Below are positions 45,922-54,544 of a stretch of DNA of 64,000 nucleotides, piece after piece. The translations under genes were made by a program, and so were the position numbers. The notes under the pieces are model-generated. The model made no database searches. It was not told the origin of the DNA and saw only the letters and a list, made by a program, of their open reading frames with translations. Source of the stretch: Azospirillum griseum (GTDB lineage Bacteria > Pseudomonadota > Alphaproteobacteria > Azospirillales > Azospirillaceae). The stretch's first letter is position 1. Each line of letters starts with the position of its first letter. The stretch spans positions 457,560-521,559 of the forward strand of contig NZ_RXMA01000001.1 in NCBI RefSeq assembly GCF_003966125.1, written 5' to 3'.

Positions 45922-46869
45922 ATGTCCGTTGTCCTGAACGTCGCCCTTCCCGTTTTCGCCATCATCCTGGCCGGCGTCCTCTCCGGCAAGGCGAAGCTGC
46001 TCGGCCCCGCCTCGTCGGAAGCGTTGAACAAGTTCGTCTATTGGATGGCCTTGCCGCCGGTGCTGTTCCTGGGCACCGCCCGCCGCTCCCTGCCGGAGAT
46101 TTTCAACGGGCCGTTCATCGGCGCGTTTCTGGGGGCGATGCTGGCGGTCTACGCGCTGGGCGCGCTGATCGGCTGGCTGGTGCACCGCGAACGGTCGCAA
46201 ATCCTGTGCATGCAGGGGTTGACCGCCGCCTTTTCCAACACCGGCTATATGGGCATCCCGCTGTTCCTGGCGGCCTTCGGCCCCGATCATCTGGCCCCGA
46301 CCATCCTCGCCACCGTCATCATGAGCGCGATCATGGTCGGCATCGCGGTGATCTGGCTGGAATTCGCCAACAGCCACGGCCACGGGCTGGGCAAGGCGCT
46401 GGGCGATGTCGGCCGGGCGCTGGCCAAGAACCCGCTGATCGTGTCCACCGCCATCGGCATCGGTTGGTCGGCGCTGCTGCCCGGCGTGGCAGTCCCGCGC
46501 CCGATCGCCACCTTCTGCGAATTGATGGGGGCCGCCGCCGGACCCTGCGCCCTGTTCGCCATCGGCCTGTTCCTGGCCGGGCGCAGCCTGAAGGCCGATC
46601 TGGTCGAGGTCGGGTGGATCAGCGCGCTCAAGCTGCTGGTGCAACCGGCGTTGACCTGGGGGCTGACCGTCACCCTGTTTCCAATGGACCCCTTCTGGAC
46701 CGGATCGGCCATCATCCTGGCCGCCCTGCCCACCGGGGCGCTGACCTTCGTGGTTGCCCAGCAGTATCAGATTTATGTGGAGCGCACCTCGTCCGCCATC
46801 CTGGTGTCCACAGTGGTGAGCGTCGTCACCCTGTCGGCGTTGCTGGCGGTTTACGCGCCAGCGGGGTGA
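45922..46869 (+). CDS. AEC-family (auxin efflux carrier-like) transporter
   Basis: The 315-residue membrane protein has about ten spans. The start is ATG 45922 (MSVVLNVALPVFAIILAGVL). NKFVYWMALPPVLFLGTA and AFSNTGYMGIPLFLAAFG are typical of the AEC family, as is LPTGALTFVVAQQY near the C-terminus. Members export organic acids or related anions, but substrate cannot be predicted. It is divergent from the TerB operon. Confidence 0.87.
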   Translation: MSVVLNVALPVFAIILAGVLSGKAKLLGPASSEALNKFVYWMALPPVLFLGTARRSLPEIFNGPFIGAFLGAMLAVYALGALIGWLVHRERSQILCMQGLTAAFSNTGYMGIPLFLAAFGPDHLAPTILATVIMSAIMVGIAVIWLEFANSHGHGLGKALGDVGRALAKNPLIVSTAIGIGWSALLPGVAVPRPIATFCELMGAAAGPCALFAIGLFLAGRSLKADLVEVGWISALKLLVQPALTWGLTVTLFPMDPFWTGSAIILAALPTGALTFVVAQQYQIYVERTSSAILVSTVVSVVTLSALLAVYAPAG

Positions 46870-47192
46870 AACCGGCGGTCGGCGACCTGTTTCCGATGAG
46901 TCGCCAAACATGATGCGACCCCCGATGGAATAGCCGAACCATCGAATCGAGCCGCGCCGGATAACGCTCAGGCTTGATTTTCCGCATTTCCAACAATAAT
47001 TCCGTTTTACCTCTGATGACCGACTTATTTTAAAACGGACTGGGCATTCATGTTCGGTGTTGTTGTTTCTTAAAACCATTTCTGGGGTGATTCTTTGCCC
47101 TTTCTCCCTTTCGGTGCGTTGACATCACGGGCACACGTCCCAATGTAGGCGAACGAGATCTGGATTTTGACAACCGACGCCCCGACCGAGGT
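46870..47192. other. AT-richer gap upstream of the chemoreceptor, possible promoter
   Basis: No gene is seen. The stretch 46970-47100 is AT-rich. TTGACA at 47119-47124 is a perfect -35, but the -10 region 17 bases later (AATGTA) is poor. No terminator for the AEC gene is obvious. Confidence 0.35.
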
Positions 47193-48890
47193 ATGGACAT
47201 GACGCTTCTTCAGAACCTGCGCATCGGCACCAAGATTTACGCCGTGGTCGCGATTCTCAGCGCCCTGACCTTGGGGATCTCCCTGTTCATGGGCCGCACG
47301 ATCTCAGACGTCGATGACCAATACACCGAGATGCTGACCAATGACGTCACCTTCGCCTTGAAGCTGGAACGGGTGCGCGGCGACCTGGCCAACATGGGGC
47401 GTCAGGTGAACAACGTGCTGCTGCTTCAGGAGCCGTACGGCCTGCCCGCCTTGACCAAGGCCATTGGCGAGATTGAGGCCGCTGTGGCCCAATCGGGCGC
47501 GGTCATCACCCGTCTGGCCAAACCGGAGCACAAGGAGAAGGTCAACCGGATGTCCGCGCTGGTGAGCAGCGTCAAGGCGTCGTTGCCCAAGGTGTACGCC
47601 GCCAAGGAAAAGGGCGATCACGCCGAAGCCGCCGCCATCTACGGCAAGGAAGGCCGTCCGCTGTTGACGGAGGTTTACACTCTCGCCGCCGCGCTGTCCG
47701 ACGAGGTCGCCGCCGGGGTGGAGCGCAACTCCCAGGCGTTGACTCTCCAAATCGACCGGACGGTTTGGTTCACCACCGCCACCGCCGTTGGCCTGCTCGG
47801 TCTGATGGGTGCCCTGTCGGTGGCTCTGGTCGTCGTCGGCATCCGTCGCCCGATCACCGCCCTGAACGCGGTGATGGAACGGCTGGCGGCGGGCGACGCC
47901 ACGGCCATGGTGGCGGGAACCGACCGTGGCGACGAGGTCGGCGCGATGGCCCGCACCGTGGAGGTGTTCAAGCAGAACATGATCCGCGCCCGCCGGTTGG
48001 AGGAGGAGGCCAAGGAGGCCGAGGCCAAGGCCGCCGCCGAAAAGCGCGCCAACACCCTGGCCCTGGCCCAAAGCTTCGAGGACCGCGTCGGGGCCATCGT
48101 CAACGCGGTCGGCAGTTCCGCGACGGAGCTTCAGGCCACCTCCGCCCAGTTGAGCGCGACGGTGGAGGAGGTTGGCGCGCAATGCTCCAACGTCGCCGCC
48201 GCGTCGGAACAGGCCAGCGCCAACGTGCAGACGGTCGCTGCCGCGTCGGAAGAGCTGTCGGCCTCAATCAACGATCTGTCGAGCCGGGTGGTCCGCGCCG
48301 CCGACCGCTCCAAGGAAGCCGCCGAAGGGGCCAGCGAGGCCCAGCGCCAGTTGGATTTGCTGTCCTCCTCCATCGAGCAGGTCGATCAGATCGTCGCCGC
48401 GATCAACAGCGTGGCCAGCCAAACCAACCTGCTGGCGCTGAACGCCACCATCGAAGCCGCGCGGGCGGGCGAGGCGGGCAAGGGCTTCGCCGTGGTCGCC
48501 AGCGAGGTCAAGAATCTGGCCAACCAGACCCACGCGATGACCGAGCAGATCGGCAACCAGATCAACGCGGTCAAGGCCGCCTCGGACCGCACGGTCGGGG
48601 CGATGCGCACCATCATCGGCCAGGTGGAGGACATCAGCACCGCCACCGCCGACATGGCGCTGTCGGTCAACCAGCAAAGCAGCGCCACCGCCGAAATCAG
48701 CCGCAACGCCCAGCAGGCGGCGGTCGGAACGACCGAGGTGTCGCGCAACGTCCTGGGCATCCAACAGGCTGAAACCGAAACCGGTGCCGCCACCAGCAAC
48801 GTCAAGGACGCGTCCGACGATCTGGCCCGCCAATCGGCCTTGCTGAAACAGGCAATGGACAGCTTCCTGGCCGACCTCCGCGCCGCGTGA
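47193..48890 (+). CDS. Methyl-accepting chemotaxis protein
   Basis: The 565-residue receptor starts [13 protein letters not shown] (a second ATG at 47199 is equally placed). The first membrane span covers about residues 11-33. A periplasmic four-helix-bundle-like sensor of about 150 residues ([16 protein letters not shown] at its end) leads to a second span near 190-215. HAMP and a long signalling domain follow, with the hairpin tip [20 protein letters not shown], then [20 protein letters not shown]. No C-terminal CheR-binding pentapeptide is seen. It would signal to CheA. A strong terminator follows. Confidence 0.93.
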   Translation: MDMTLLQNLRIGTKIYAVVAILSALTLGISLFMGRTISDVDDQYTEMLTNDVTFALKLERVRGDLANMGRQVNNVLLLQEPYGLPALTKAIGEIEAAVAQSGAVITRLAKPEHKEKVNRMSALVSSVKASLPKVYAAKEKGDHAEAAAIYGKEGRPLLTEVYTLAAALSDEVAAGVERNSQALTLQIDRTVWFTTATAVGLLGLMGALSVALVVVGIRRPITALNAVMERLAAGDATAMVAGTDRGDEVGAMARTVEVFKQNMIRARRLEEEAKEAEAKAAAEKRANTLALAQSFEDRVGAIVNAVGSSATELQATSAQLSATVEEVGAQCSNVAAASEQASANVQTVAAASEELSASINDLSSRVVRAADRSKEAAEGASEAQRQLDLLSSSIEQVDQIVAAINSVASQTNLLALNATIEAARAGEAGKGFAVVASEVKNLANQTHAMTEQIGNQINAVKAASDRTVGAMRTIIGQVEDISTATADMALSVNQQSSATAEISRNAQQAAVGTTEVSRNVLGIQQAETETGAATSNVKDASDDLARQSALLKQAMDSFLADLRAA

Positions 48891-48908
48891 AGGCGGGTTG
48901 GAAACCAC

Positions 48909-48948
48909 GGCAAAGCCCCTGTTGAACATCAACAGGGGCTTTGCCTTT
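48909..48948 (+). terminator. Rho-independent terminator of the chemoreceptor gene
   Basis: A perfect 17-bp stem (GGCAAAGCCCCTGTTGA and complement) with a 3-nt loop is followed by TTTC, 19 bases after the stop. Confidence 0.88.
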
Positions 48949-49011
48949 CAACCTCGCGTGCCACACCCAGATCACCCGCTTGCTGCGTTCAGGCAAATCG
49001 GGTGACTGCGC

Positions 49012-49893
49012 TCAAGCTGCCGATGTCTGAGCGGCGAGCGACTTGAATTTTGAATACAGATCCAACGCCCGATCCACGCCGCCACCCTCGTCATCCCGGG
49101 CAAACAGGACAGCGGCAACATCCGCTTCGGAACCGGACTTGCCGTTGGTCACGGCGTATCGGTGCATCCCAGCCATCGACGGTTGACCGGTGGAGGACAG
49201 CGGGGAGGCCAGAGGGCCGGAGAGGATGGACGCCCACAGACCGCTGGCTGTTGCGTCGCCGGAATCCAAATCGACAAGCGTCTTCTGGTCATCGGGCACA
49301 TCGACACCACGGTCAAACGCCACAAACGACGTGGTGCTGAGTTCATCCCGCACCGAACGGCTGATGGAGAATGAGCCGACGCGCGCCTTGGCAACGTTCG
49401 CCCCGTCACGCTGATCAGACCCGTTGGCGCTTTTCAATGCCGAAGACATCTCCGGCATTCGAATTCCACGGCGCTCCATCGCCTCGAGCATGATGTCGTA
49501 AGTTGCTCCCCCCGTAACCGTCATCTCATTCTTCGCCACACCAAAGGTATCCCTGATGAAGCCGTTCAGCTTTTGCTCATGCTCTGAAAGATCGTTGATC
49601 ATCGCCGAAATCGAATCCATCATTTTGGACACGGACATACCCAACTTCGGCGCACCTTTCGGCATGGCGTTGGACAGATCGACCGCCTCGCTGTTTCCGA
49701 AGAGGTCATAGGCTCTGCCGGGCTCCATGTGCTTAATGGTTGATCGAAGATCAACGATCACGGCGGGAGAGCCGGAGCGCGGTGGCTCGGCGGGTGCAGA
49801 AGTCTTTGCTTGAGTCGGCGGTTGCTGCGCAGCGGTTCTCACCGCAGACGATGACCAGTATCCGCCCGTGGGGGTTTCAAGCGATACCTTCAT
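49012..49893 (-). CDS. Orphan hypothetical protein (293 aa)
   Basis: A strong AGGAGGG site seven bases before the ATG supports the frame. The N-terminal 45 residues are Pro/Ser/Ala-rich and probably disordered. The middle (about 85-130) is helical (VSKMMDSISAMINDLSEHEQ). The C-terminal part contains VAFDRGVDVPDDQKTLVDLD and ends in a helical LYSKFKSLAAQTSAA. There is no signal peptide, membrane span or cysteine. Base composition is lower in G+C than the neighbours. It converges with the chemoreceptor gene. I do not recognise the family. Confidence 0.65.
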   Translation of the reverse strand: MKVSLETPTGGYWSSSAVRTAAQQPPTQAKTSAPAEPPRSGSPAVIVDLRSTIKHMEPGRAYDLFGNSEAVDLSNAMPKGAPKLGMSVSKMMDSISAMINDLSEHEQKLNGFIRDTFGVAKNEMTVTGGATYDIMLEAMERRGIRMPEMSSALKSANGSDQRDGANVAKARVGSFSISRSVRDELSTTSFVAFDRGVDVPDDQKTLVDLDSGDATASGLWASILSGPLASPLSSTGQPSMAGMHRYAVTNGKSGSEADVAAVLFARDDEGGGVDRALDLYSKFKSLAAQTSAA

Positions 49894-50121
49894 GATGCGC
49901 CCTCCTGCTGCAACCCGGCGGCGTAACGTGATATCAACGCGTCACCCGCAAGCGCCTGCACACGCAGTCGTAGCACCACCACCACACACCCATAAGGTGG
50001 ATTTGTTGGGTATGAACCCTCCTTAAGTGGATAGAACCTGGCTCATATGCTGGTTCGCCCCACCACCTACGGATAGCCCACAACTCTTCCAAAAAGCCCG
50101 CAAGGCCAGTGCCAACCCGGC

Positions 50122-52920
50122 TCACCCCCGCGCCAGAAAGGCCGCCGTCTCCTCCACCGCCTGTTTCAGGCCCACCCGTTTGATCTCCACCCCCTCGGGG
50201 AAGGCCCCGAACAGGCGGCTGGGCATCATGGGGTCGAGCAGGACGAACACGCCGGTGTCGTCGGCGCGGCGGACCAGACGGCCAAAGGCCTGCTTCAAGC
50301 GCAGGCGGGCGATCATGTCCTCGTAGCGGCGGCGACCGAAGGCGTCGCGGCGGGCGCGGTGCAGGATGTCGGGGCGCGGCCAGGGCACACGGTCGAACAC
50401 GATCAGGCGCAGCGAGCGGCCCGGCACGTCCACCCCGTCGCGCACCGCGTCGGTTCCCAACAGGCAGGCGTGCTCGTCGCCCCGGAAAATGTCGATCAGG
50501 GTGGCGACGTCGAGCGGATCGACGTGCTGGGCGTAGAGCGGCAACCCGGCCGCGTCCAGCGGTTCGGCGATGCGGTCGCGCACGGCGCGCAGCCGGTTGA
50601 TGGCGGTGAACAGCCCCAGCCCACCACCGCCCGCCGCCAGGAACAGCGCCTTGTACGCGGCGGCGACCTGCCCCAGATCGTCCTTGCGCACGTCGGTGAC
50701 GACGAACACGCGGGTGTGGCCGGGGTAATCAAAGGGGGATGGCACCTGCGCCCGCAGGGCGGGCATCGGCAGATGGGCGGCCCCGGAGCGGTCCTCCGCC
50801 GCGCGCCAATCCTGGGCGACGTCGCCGGTCCCGTCGGTCAGGGTGGCCGAGGTGACGACCATCCCGTGCGCGGCCCCGCCCAACGCCTCGGCAAAGGGCA
50901 CCGTCGGGTCGATCCAATGGCGGTACAGGCCGACGTCGAACTCGCGCCCGTCCAGCCGCTCCACCGCGAACCAATCGACGAACTGCGCGGGGGTCTCCAC
51001 CGCCAGCGTGCGCAGCATCGCCCGCCACGCCTCGACCGTCATCGTCCCGCGCCGGTGCAGGCTGCGCGACAGCGCGTCGATGCGGCGGCGCTGGTCGGAG
51101 TCCAGCTCGGCGGCCTCATCCTCCAGCCGCGCGGCCAGACGGCGGGCCAGCGCCTCCACCGGTTCAGACAGGCGGGCCAGCGCCTCGTCCAGCGCCTGCG
51201 CTGCGTCGATCAGCCCATCGACCGGATAGGCCTTGTCGGCCTCCAGGCTGTACAGCCCGCCCTGTCCGGCGGTGCGGGCGTGGACCTGCTGGCGGGCGAG
51301 CAGGAGAAAGCGTTCGGTCGGCCCTTGCGGGTTGTCGGCGGCCAGCCGCGCCGCCCAGCCTTCCGCCGGCAGCACCCGCGCCCCCATCAGCGCGGCGTCG
51401 AGCAGGGCCAACGCCTCCTCGTCCCCGGCGACGATGTCCTCCAACCGGCGTTTCAGGCCACGGGCGCGGCTGCGCCCGGTCTCTTCCGCGCCCAGCAGCC
51501 AGCGCCGCAGCTCCTGCGTTTCCCGCCCGGTCAGATGCCCGGCAAAGGCGCTGTCGGCGGCGTCGAACACATGGTGCCCCTCGTCGAAGACATAGCGGCT
51601 GGGCAGGGTCGCGTCCTCCCCACCGCCCAGGGCGGCCTGGACCATGACCAGGGCGTGGTTGGCGATGACCACATCGGCGCGGCGGGCGCGGCGCACGCTC
51701 TTTTCGATGTAGCAGCGGCTGTAATGGTCGCAGGCGGAGTAGATGCACTCGCCGCGCCGGTCGGCCAGCCCCAGGGTGGGGCCGCGCCCGGCGATGTCGA
51801 CCAGCCAGCCGGGGAAATCGCCGCCGGTCATGTCGCCGTCGCGCGTCGCCGCCGCCCAGCGCGCCATCAGCCCGATCCCGACGGCACCACCGCCCACACC
51901 GCCGCCGCTTCCGCCACCAACATCGGCGCGGAAATGCATGGCGCGCACCGCCTCCTCCAGATTCAGCAGGCAGAGGTAATTCTCGCGGCCCTTGCGCAGC
52001 ACCACCTTGCGCGCCTTGGTCGCCGGATCGGGGTAGAGCCGATCCAGCTCGGCGTCGATCTGGTGTTGCAGGTTGCGGGTGTAGGTGGAGATCCAGACGG
52101 TTCCGCCGTTCTTTTCCGCCCACACCGTGGCCGGGGCCAGATAGCCCAGCGTCTTGCCGACCCCGGTGCCGGCCTCCGCCAGCACGACGTTCGGCGTGTC
52201 GGGGGCCGGGCGCGGGGCGAAGGCGGCGGACACCGCGCTGGAATAATCGGCCTGCTGGGGCCGGGGTTCCGCCGCCTTGCCGGGGACCAGCGCCGACAGC
52301 ATCGCGGCCAGACGGCGGCGCGCCTCCTCCGGCTCCACCGGGTTTTGCGCGGGCGGCGGCAGCGGTGCGCCCTCCTCCCACTCCTTGATCTTGGTCCAGA
52401 CGCGCAGGCCCGCGCGGGCGGCACCCTTCTCCGGCCCTTCGGGCTTGCCCAGCGCGGCCAGCACGGCGGGTGCCCACAGCCACCCGGCCCGGCCCATCTC
52501 ATAGGCGAAGGCCAGCGGGTCGGACGCCTCCTCCCGCCCCGGCGCGCCCAGGTCGCCCAGCAGGCGGCGCACGGCGCGTTGCAGGGCCAGCGCCTCGGCC
52601 TCGTGCCCCTCGGGGATCGGCAGGTCGAGCGCCTCGGCCAACCCGCGCGGGGTGGGCACGCAGAAGCGCGCGGGGTGGACAAAGGCAAACAGCTCCAGCG
52701 CATCAAAGGCCGGAAAGGGATCGACGCCCAACCGCCGGGCAAAGGCGCGGGCGTGGCAGAGCAGCGGGGCCTGCTGCCGCACCCGCCGGGCGGCGGCGGC
52801 GAAGGTCAGTTCCTCCACCTCGCCGTCCGCCGTCAGGGCGACGACCAACCGCGCCCCCGCCGCCAGGGCGGGCGCGTCGTCAAGCCGGAACGGGTGATCG
52901 GGAAAAGGCGTCGTGTCCAT
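50122..52920 (-). CDS. DinG/Rad3-like ATP-dependent DNA helicase with Fe-S cluster
   Basis: The product has 932 residues from ATG 52920 (MDTTPFPDHPF). Walker A is AEAGTGVGKT near residue 295. Iron-sulphur cysteines lie in YLCLLNLEEA and CIYSACDHYSRC, and the helicase box is FDEGHHVFDAA. Motif VI QAFGRLVRRADDTG lies near the C-terminus. The first 250 residues form an extra N-terminal domain of unknown role, longer than in E. coli DinG. It should unwind DNA 5' to 3', for example R-loops or D-loops. It converges with no gene at its 3' side and is divergent from mtgA. Confidence 0.9.
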   Translation of the reverse strand: MDTTPFPDHPFRLDDAPALAAGARLVVALTADGEVEELTFAAAARRVRQQAPLLCHARAFARRLGVDPFPAFDALELFAFVHPARFCVPTPRGLAEALDLPIPEGHEAEALALQRAVRRLLGDLGAPGREEASDPLAFAYEMGRAGWLWAPAVLAALGKPEGPEKGAARAGLRVWTKIKEWEEGAPLPPPAQNPVEPEEARRRLAAMLSALVPGKAAEPRPQQADYSSAVSAAFAPRPAPDTPNVVLAEAGTGVGKTLGYLAPATVWAEKNGGTVWISTYTRNLQHQIDAELDRLYPDPATKARKVVLRKGRENYLCLLNLEEAVRAMHFRADVGGGSGGGVGGGAVGIGLMARWAAATRDGDMTGGDFPGWLVDIAGRGPTLGLADRRGECIYSACDHYSRCYIEKSVRRARRADVVIANHALVMVQAALGGGEDATLPSRYVFDEGHHVFDAADSAFAGHLTGRETQELRRWLLGAEETGRSRARGLKRRLEDIVAGDEEALALLDAALMGARVLPAEGWAARLAADNPQGPTERFLLLARQQVHARTAGQGGLYSLEADKAYPVDGLIDAAQALDEALARLSEPVEALARRLAARLEDEAAELDSDQRRRIDALSRSLHRRGTMTVEAWRAMLRTLAVETPAQFVDWFAVERLDGREFDVGLYRHWIDPTVPFAEALGGAAHGMVVTSATLTDGTGDVAQDWRAAEDRSGAAHLPMPALRAQVPSPFDYPGHTRVFVVTDVRKDDLGQVAAAYKALFLAAGGGGLGLFTAINRLRAVRDRIAEPLDAAGLPLYAQHVDPLDVATLIDIFRGDEHACLLGTDAVRDGVDVPGRSLRLIVFDRVPWPRPDILHRARRDAFGRRRYEDMIARLRLKQAFGRLVRRADDTGVFVLLDPMMPSRLFGAFPEGVEIKRVGLKQAVEETAAFLARG

Positions 52921-53036
52921 CGGCGGCACTATAGGGCGCAGCCCCCCGCCAAGGCGAGCGCGGCTTTGCCACCGACACCGCGCGTGTTGACGGCGAACCG
53001 CAAACCCCCGCATGGAAGGAGGATGACGGCGGGGCG

Positions 53037-53747
53037 ATGACGGGAGCGGCGGCGATCATGCGGCGGTGGGGGCGCGCGGTGGCGCGGTGGGCGTTGATCG
53101 GGTTGTTCGGTCTTGTGGCCCTCTCCGTTGCCTGGGTGGGGCTGTACGCCGTGGCCCCGGTGTGGGGAACGCCGCTGATGCTGATCCGCGCGGCCACCGA
53201 TGGCGCGGGCATGGCGCAGCGCTGGGTTCCGCTCGATCAGGTGTCGCCGCATCTGGTGCGCGCCGTCGTCGCGTCGGAGGACAGCACGTTCTGCGATCAC
53301 GGCGGTTTCGACTGGGACGCCATCGAAGCCGTGTTCGAGGCCAACGCCGAGGGCAAGCCGCTGAAGGGCGGCAGCACGATCAGCCAGCAGACCGCCAAGA
53401 ACGCCTTTCTCTGGCCGGGTCGCGACTGGCTGCGCAAGGGGGCCGAGGCGTGGTTCACCCTGCTGATCGAACAGGGGTGGTCCAAGCGGCGGATTCTGGA
53501 GGTCTATCTCAACATCATCGAGTGGGACGACGGCGTGTATGGGGCCGAAGCCGCCGCCCGCCATCATTTCCGCAAAAGCGCCAGCGCCCTGACCCGGCGC
53601 GAGGCGGCGCTGTTGGCCGTGGTGCTGCCCAGCCCGCGCCACTGGTCGCCCACCGCCCCCGGCCCCTACATCGCACGCCGGGCGGCGATCATCGAAAAAC
53701 GGATGGCGGTGGTGGAACGCGACGGGTTGGCCGATTGCGCCCGGTGA
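53037..53747 (+). CDS. mtgA: Monofunctional peptidoglycan transglycosylase
   Basis: The 236-residue product has an N-terminal membrane span (WALIGLFGLVALSVAWVGLY) and a GT51 domain. The domain has VVASEDSTFCDHGGFDWDAI (catalytic Glu), GGSTISQQTAKNAFLW and LEVYLNIIEWDDGVYGAEAA. There is no transpeptidase domain, which defines MtgA. It polymerises lipid II in the periplasm. Its start lies 116 bases from the divergent helicase. Confidence 0.95.
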   Translation: MTGAAAIMRRWGRAVARWALIGLFGLVALSVAWVGLYAVAPVWGTPLMLIRAATDGAGMAQRWVPLDQVSPHLVRAVVASEDSTFCDHGGFDWDAIEAVFEANAEGKPLKGGSTISQQTAKNAFLWPGRDWLRKGAEAWFTLLIEQGWSKRRILEVYLNIIEWDDGVYGAEAAARHHFRKSASALTRREAALLAVVLPSPRHWSPTAPGPYIARRAAIIEKRMAVVERDGLADCAR

Positions 53748-53768
53748 CAACGCCAACGGCCTCCGCCT

Positions 53769-54299
53769 TCAGGCGGGATCCTCGATCGGCTGGCACACGG
53801 TTCCGATCAGCATGGCCACCGCCTGCAACGCCGCGATGTCGTCCGGCCTCCAGGCGCGTTCCGCCCCGGATTGCTCGCAGCACAGCACACCGACCGCGAC
53901 CGTCTCGCGCAACACGATGCAATCCAGCAGGCTGCGGACATCGTGCGGCTTGAAATACGCGTCGGAAAAGCCCCGCGTCGCCGGGTGGGTCAGGGCGTCG
54001 GGGGCGATCACCTTGGCGTTGTTGGTGATGGCCCGGAAATAATCCGGGTGGTCGCCCCGCCGCAGCACCCCGCCCACGGCGTGGGATGACCGGGCGCGAT
54101 CATACAGATTGACACAGGTCAGGGATTGAAAGGCATGGTCAAACACCCAGAGACTGGTGCGGGACGCCCCTGTTGACTCGGCAATGTCTTCGCACGCCGC
54201 CTTCCAGACATCGGACAGCGTCGTGTGCCCGATTCTAAGCCCAAACACCGCTGCCTGTGTTTTCAGCACGGACCAACTCCACGACGCCGCTCCGGACAT
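53769..54299 (-). CDS. GAF-domain protein
   Basis: The 176-residue product is almost entirely one GAF domain (about 28-168). DIAESTGASRTSLWVFDHAF begins the fold, and VAVGVLCCEQSGAERAWRPDD is its typical closing strand. No output domain is attached, so it must act through a partner. It is divergent from the solute-binding/GGDEF/EAL receptor gene across 245 bases, which makes a functional link plausible. Confidence 0.8.
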   Translation of the reverse strand: MSGAASWSWSVLKTQAAVFGLRIGHTTLSDVWKAACEDIAESTGASRTSLWVFDHAFQSLTCVNLYDRARSSHAVGGVLRRGDHPDYFRAITNNAKVIAPDALTHPATRGFSDAYFKPHDVRSLLDCIVLRETVAVGVLCCEQSGAERAWRPDDIAALQAVAMLIGTVCQPIEDPA

Positions 54300-54435
54300 T
54301 CATGCTGGTCTTAGCAAAATCCTTGCCGACCGTCGATGCTCATCGTTATCCCGCAAGATAGTCTAAAAGTTTTTCAACAGAGAATAGGCCTCAGCGCCGC
54401 GAGACAACCGGGAAAACAGCCAAGTCGTTCGATGC

Positions 54436-54445
54436 CGGAACCATT
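54436..54445 (+). promoter_or_regulatory. Fourth copy of the CGGAACCATT motif
   Basis: It lies 100 bases before the GGDEF/EAL receptor start, in the divergent region shared with the GAF gene. The three other copies are in front of the REC-GGDEF gene and kup. GGAACC recalls an EcfG -35 box, but no suitable -10 follows. Confidence 0.35.
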
Positions 54446-54544
54446 CGTTGCCGCACCACACCAAAAGGGGTAGGCTTACGCCGCACACAGGGAGGATATA
54501 GGGAGCGGCTACGGTCGACCACCCGTTGAATCCAAAGACCTTGA

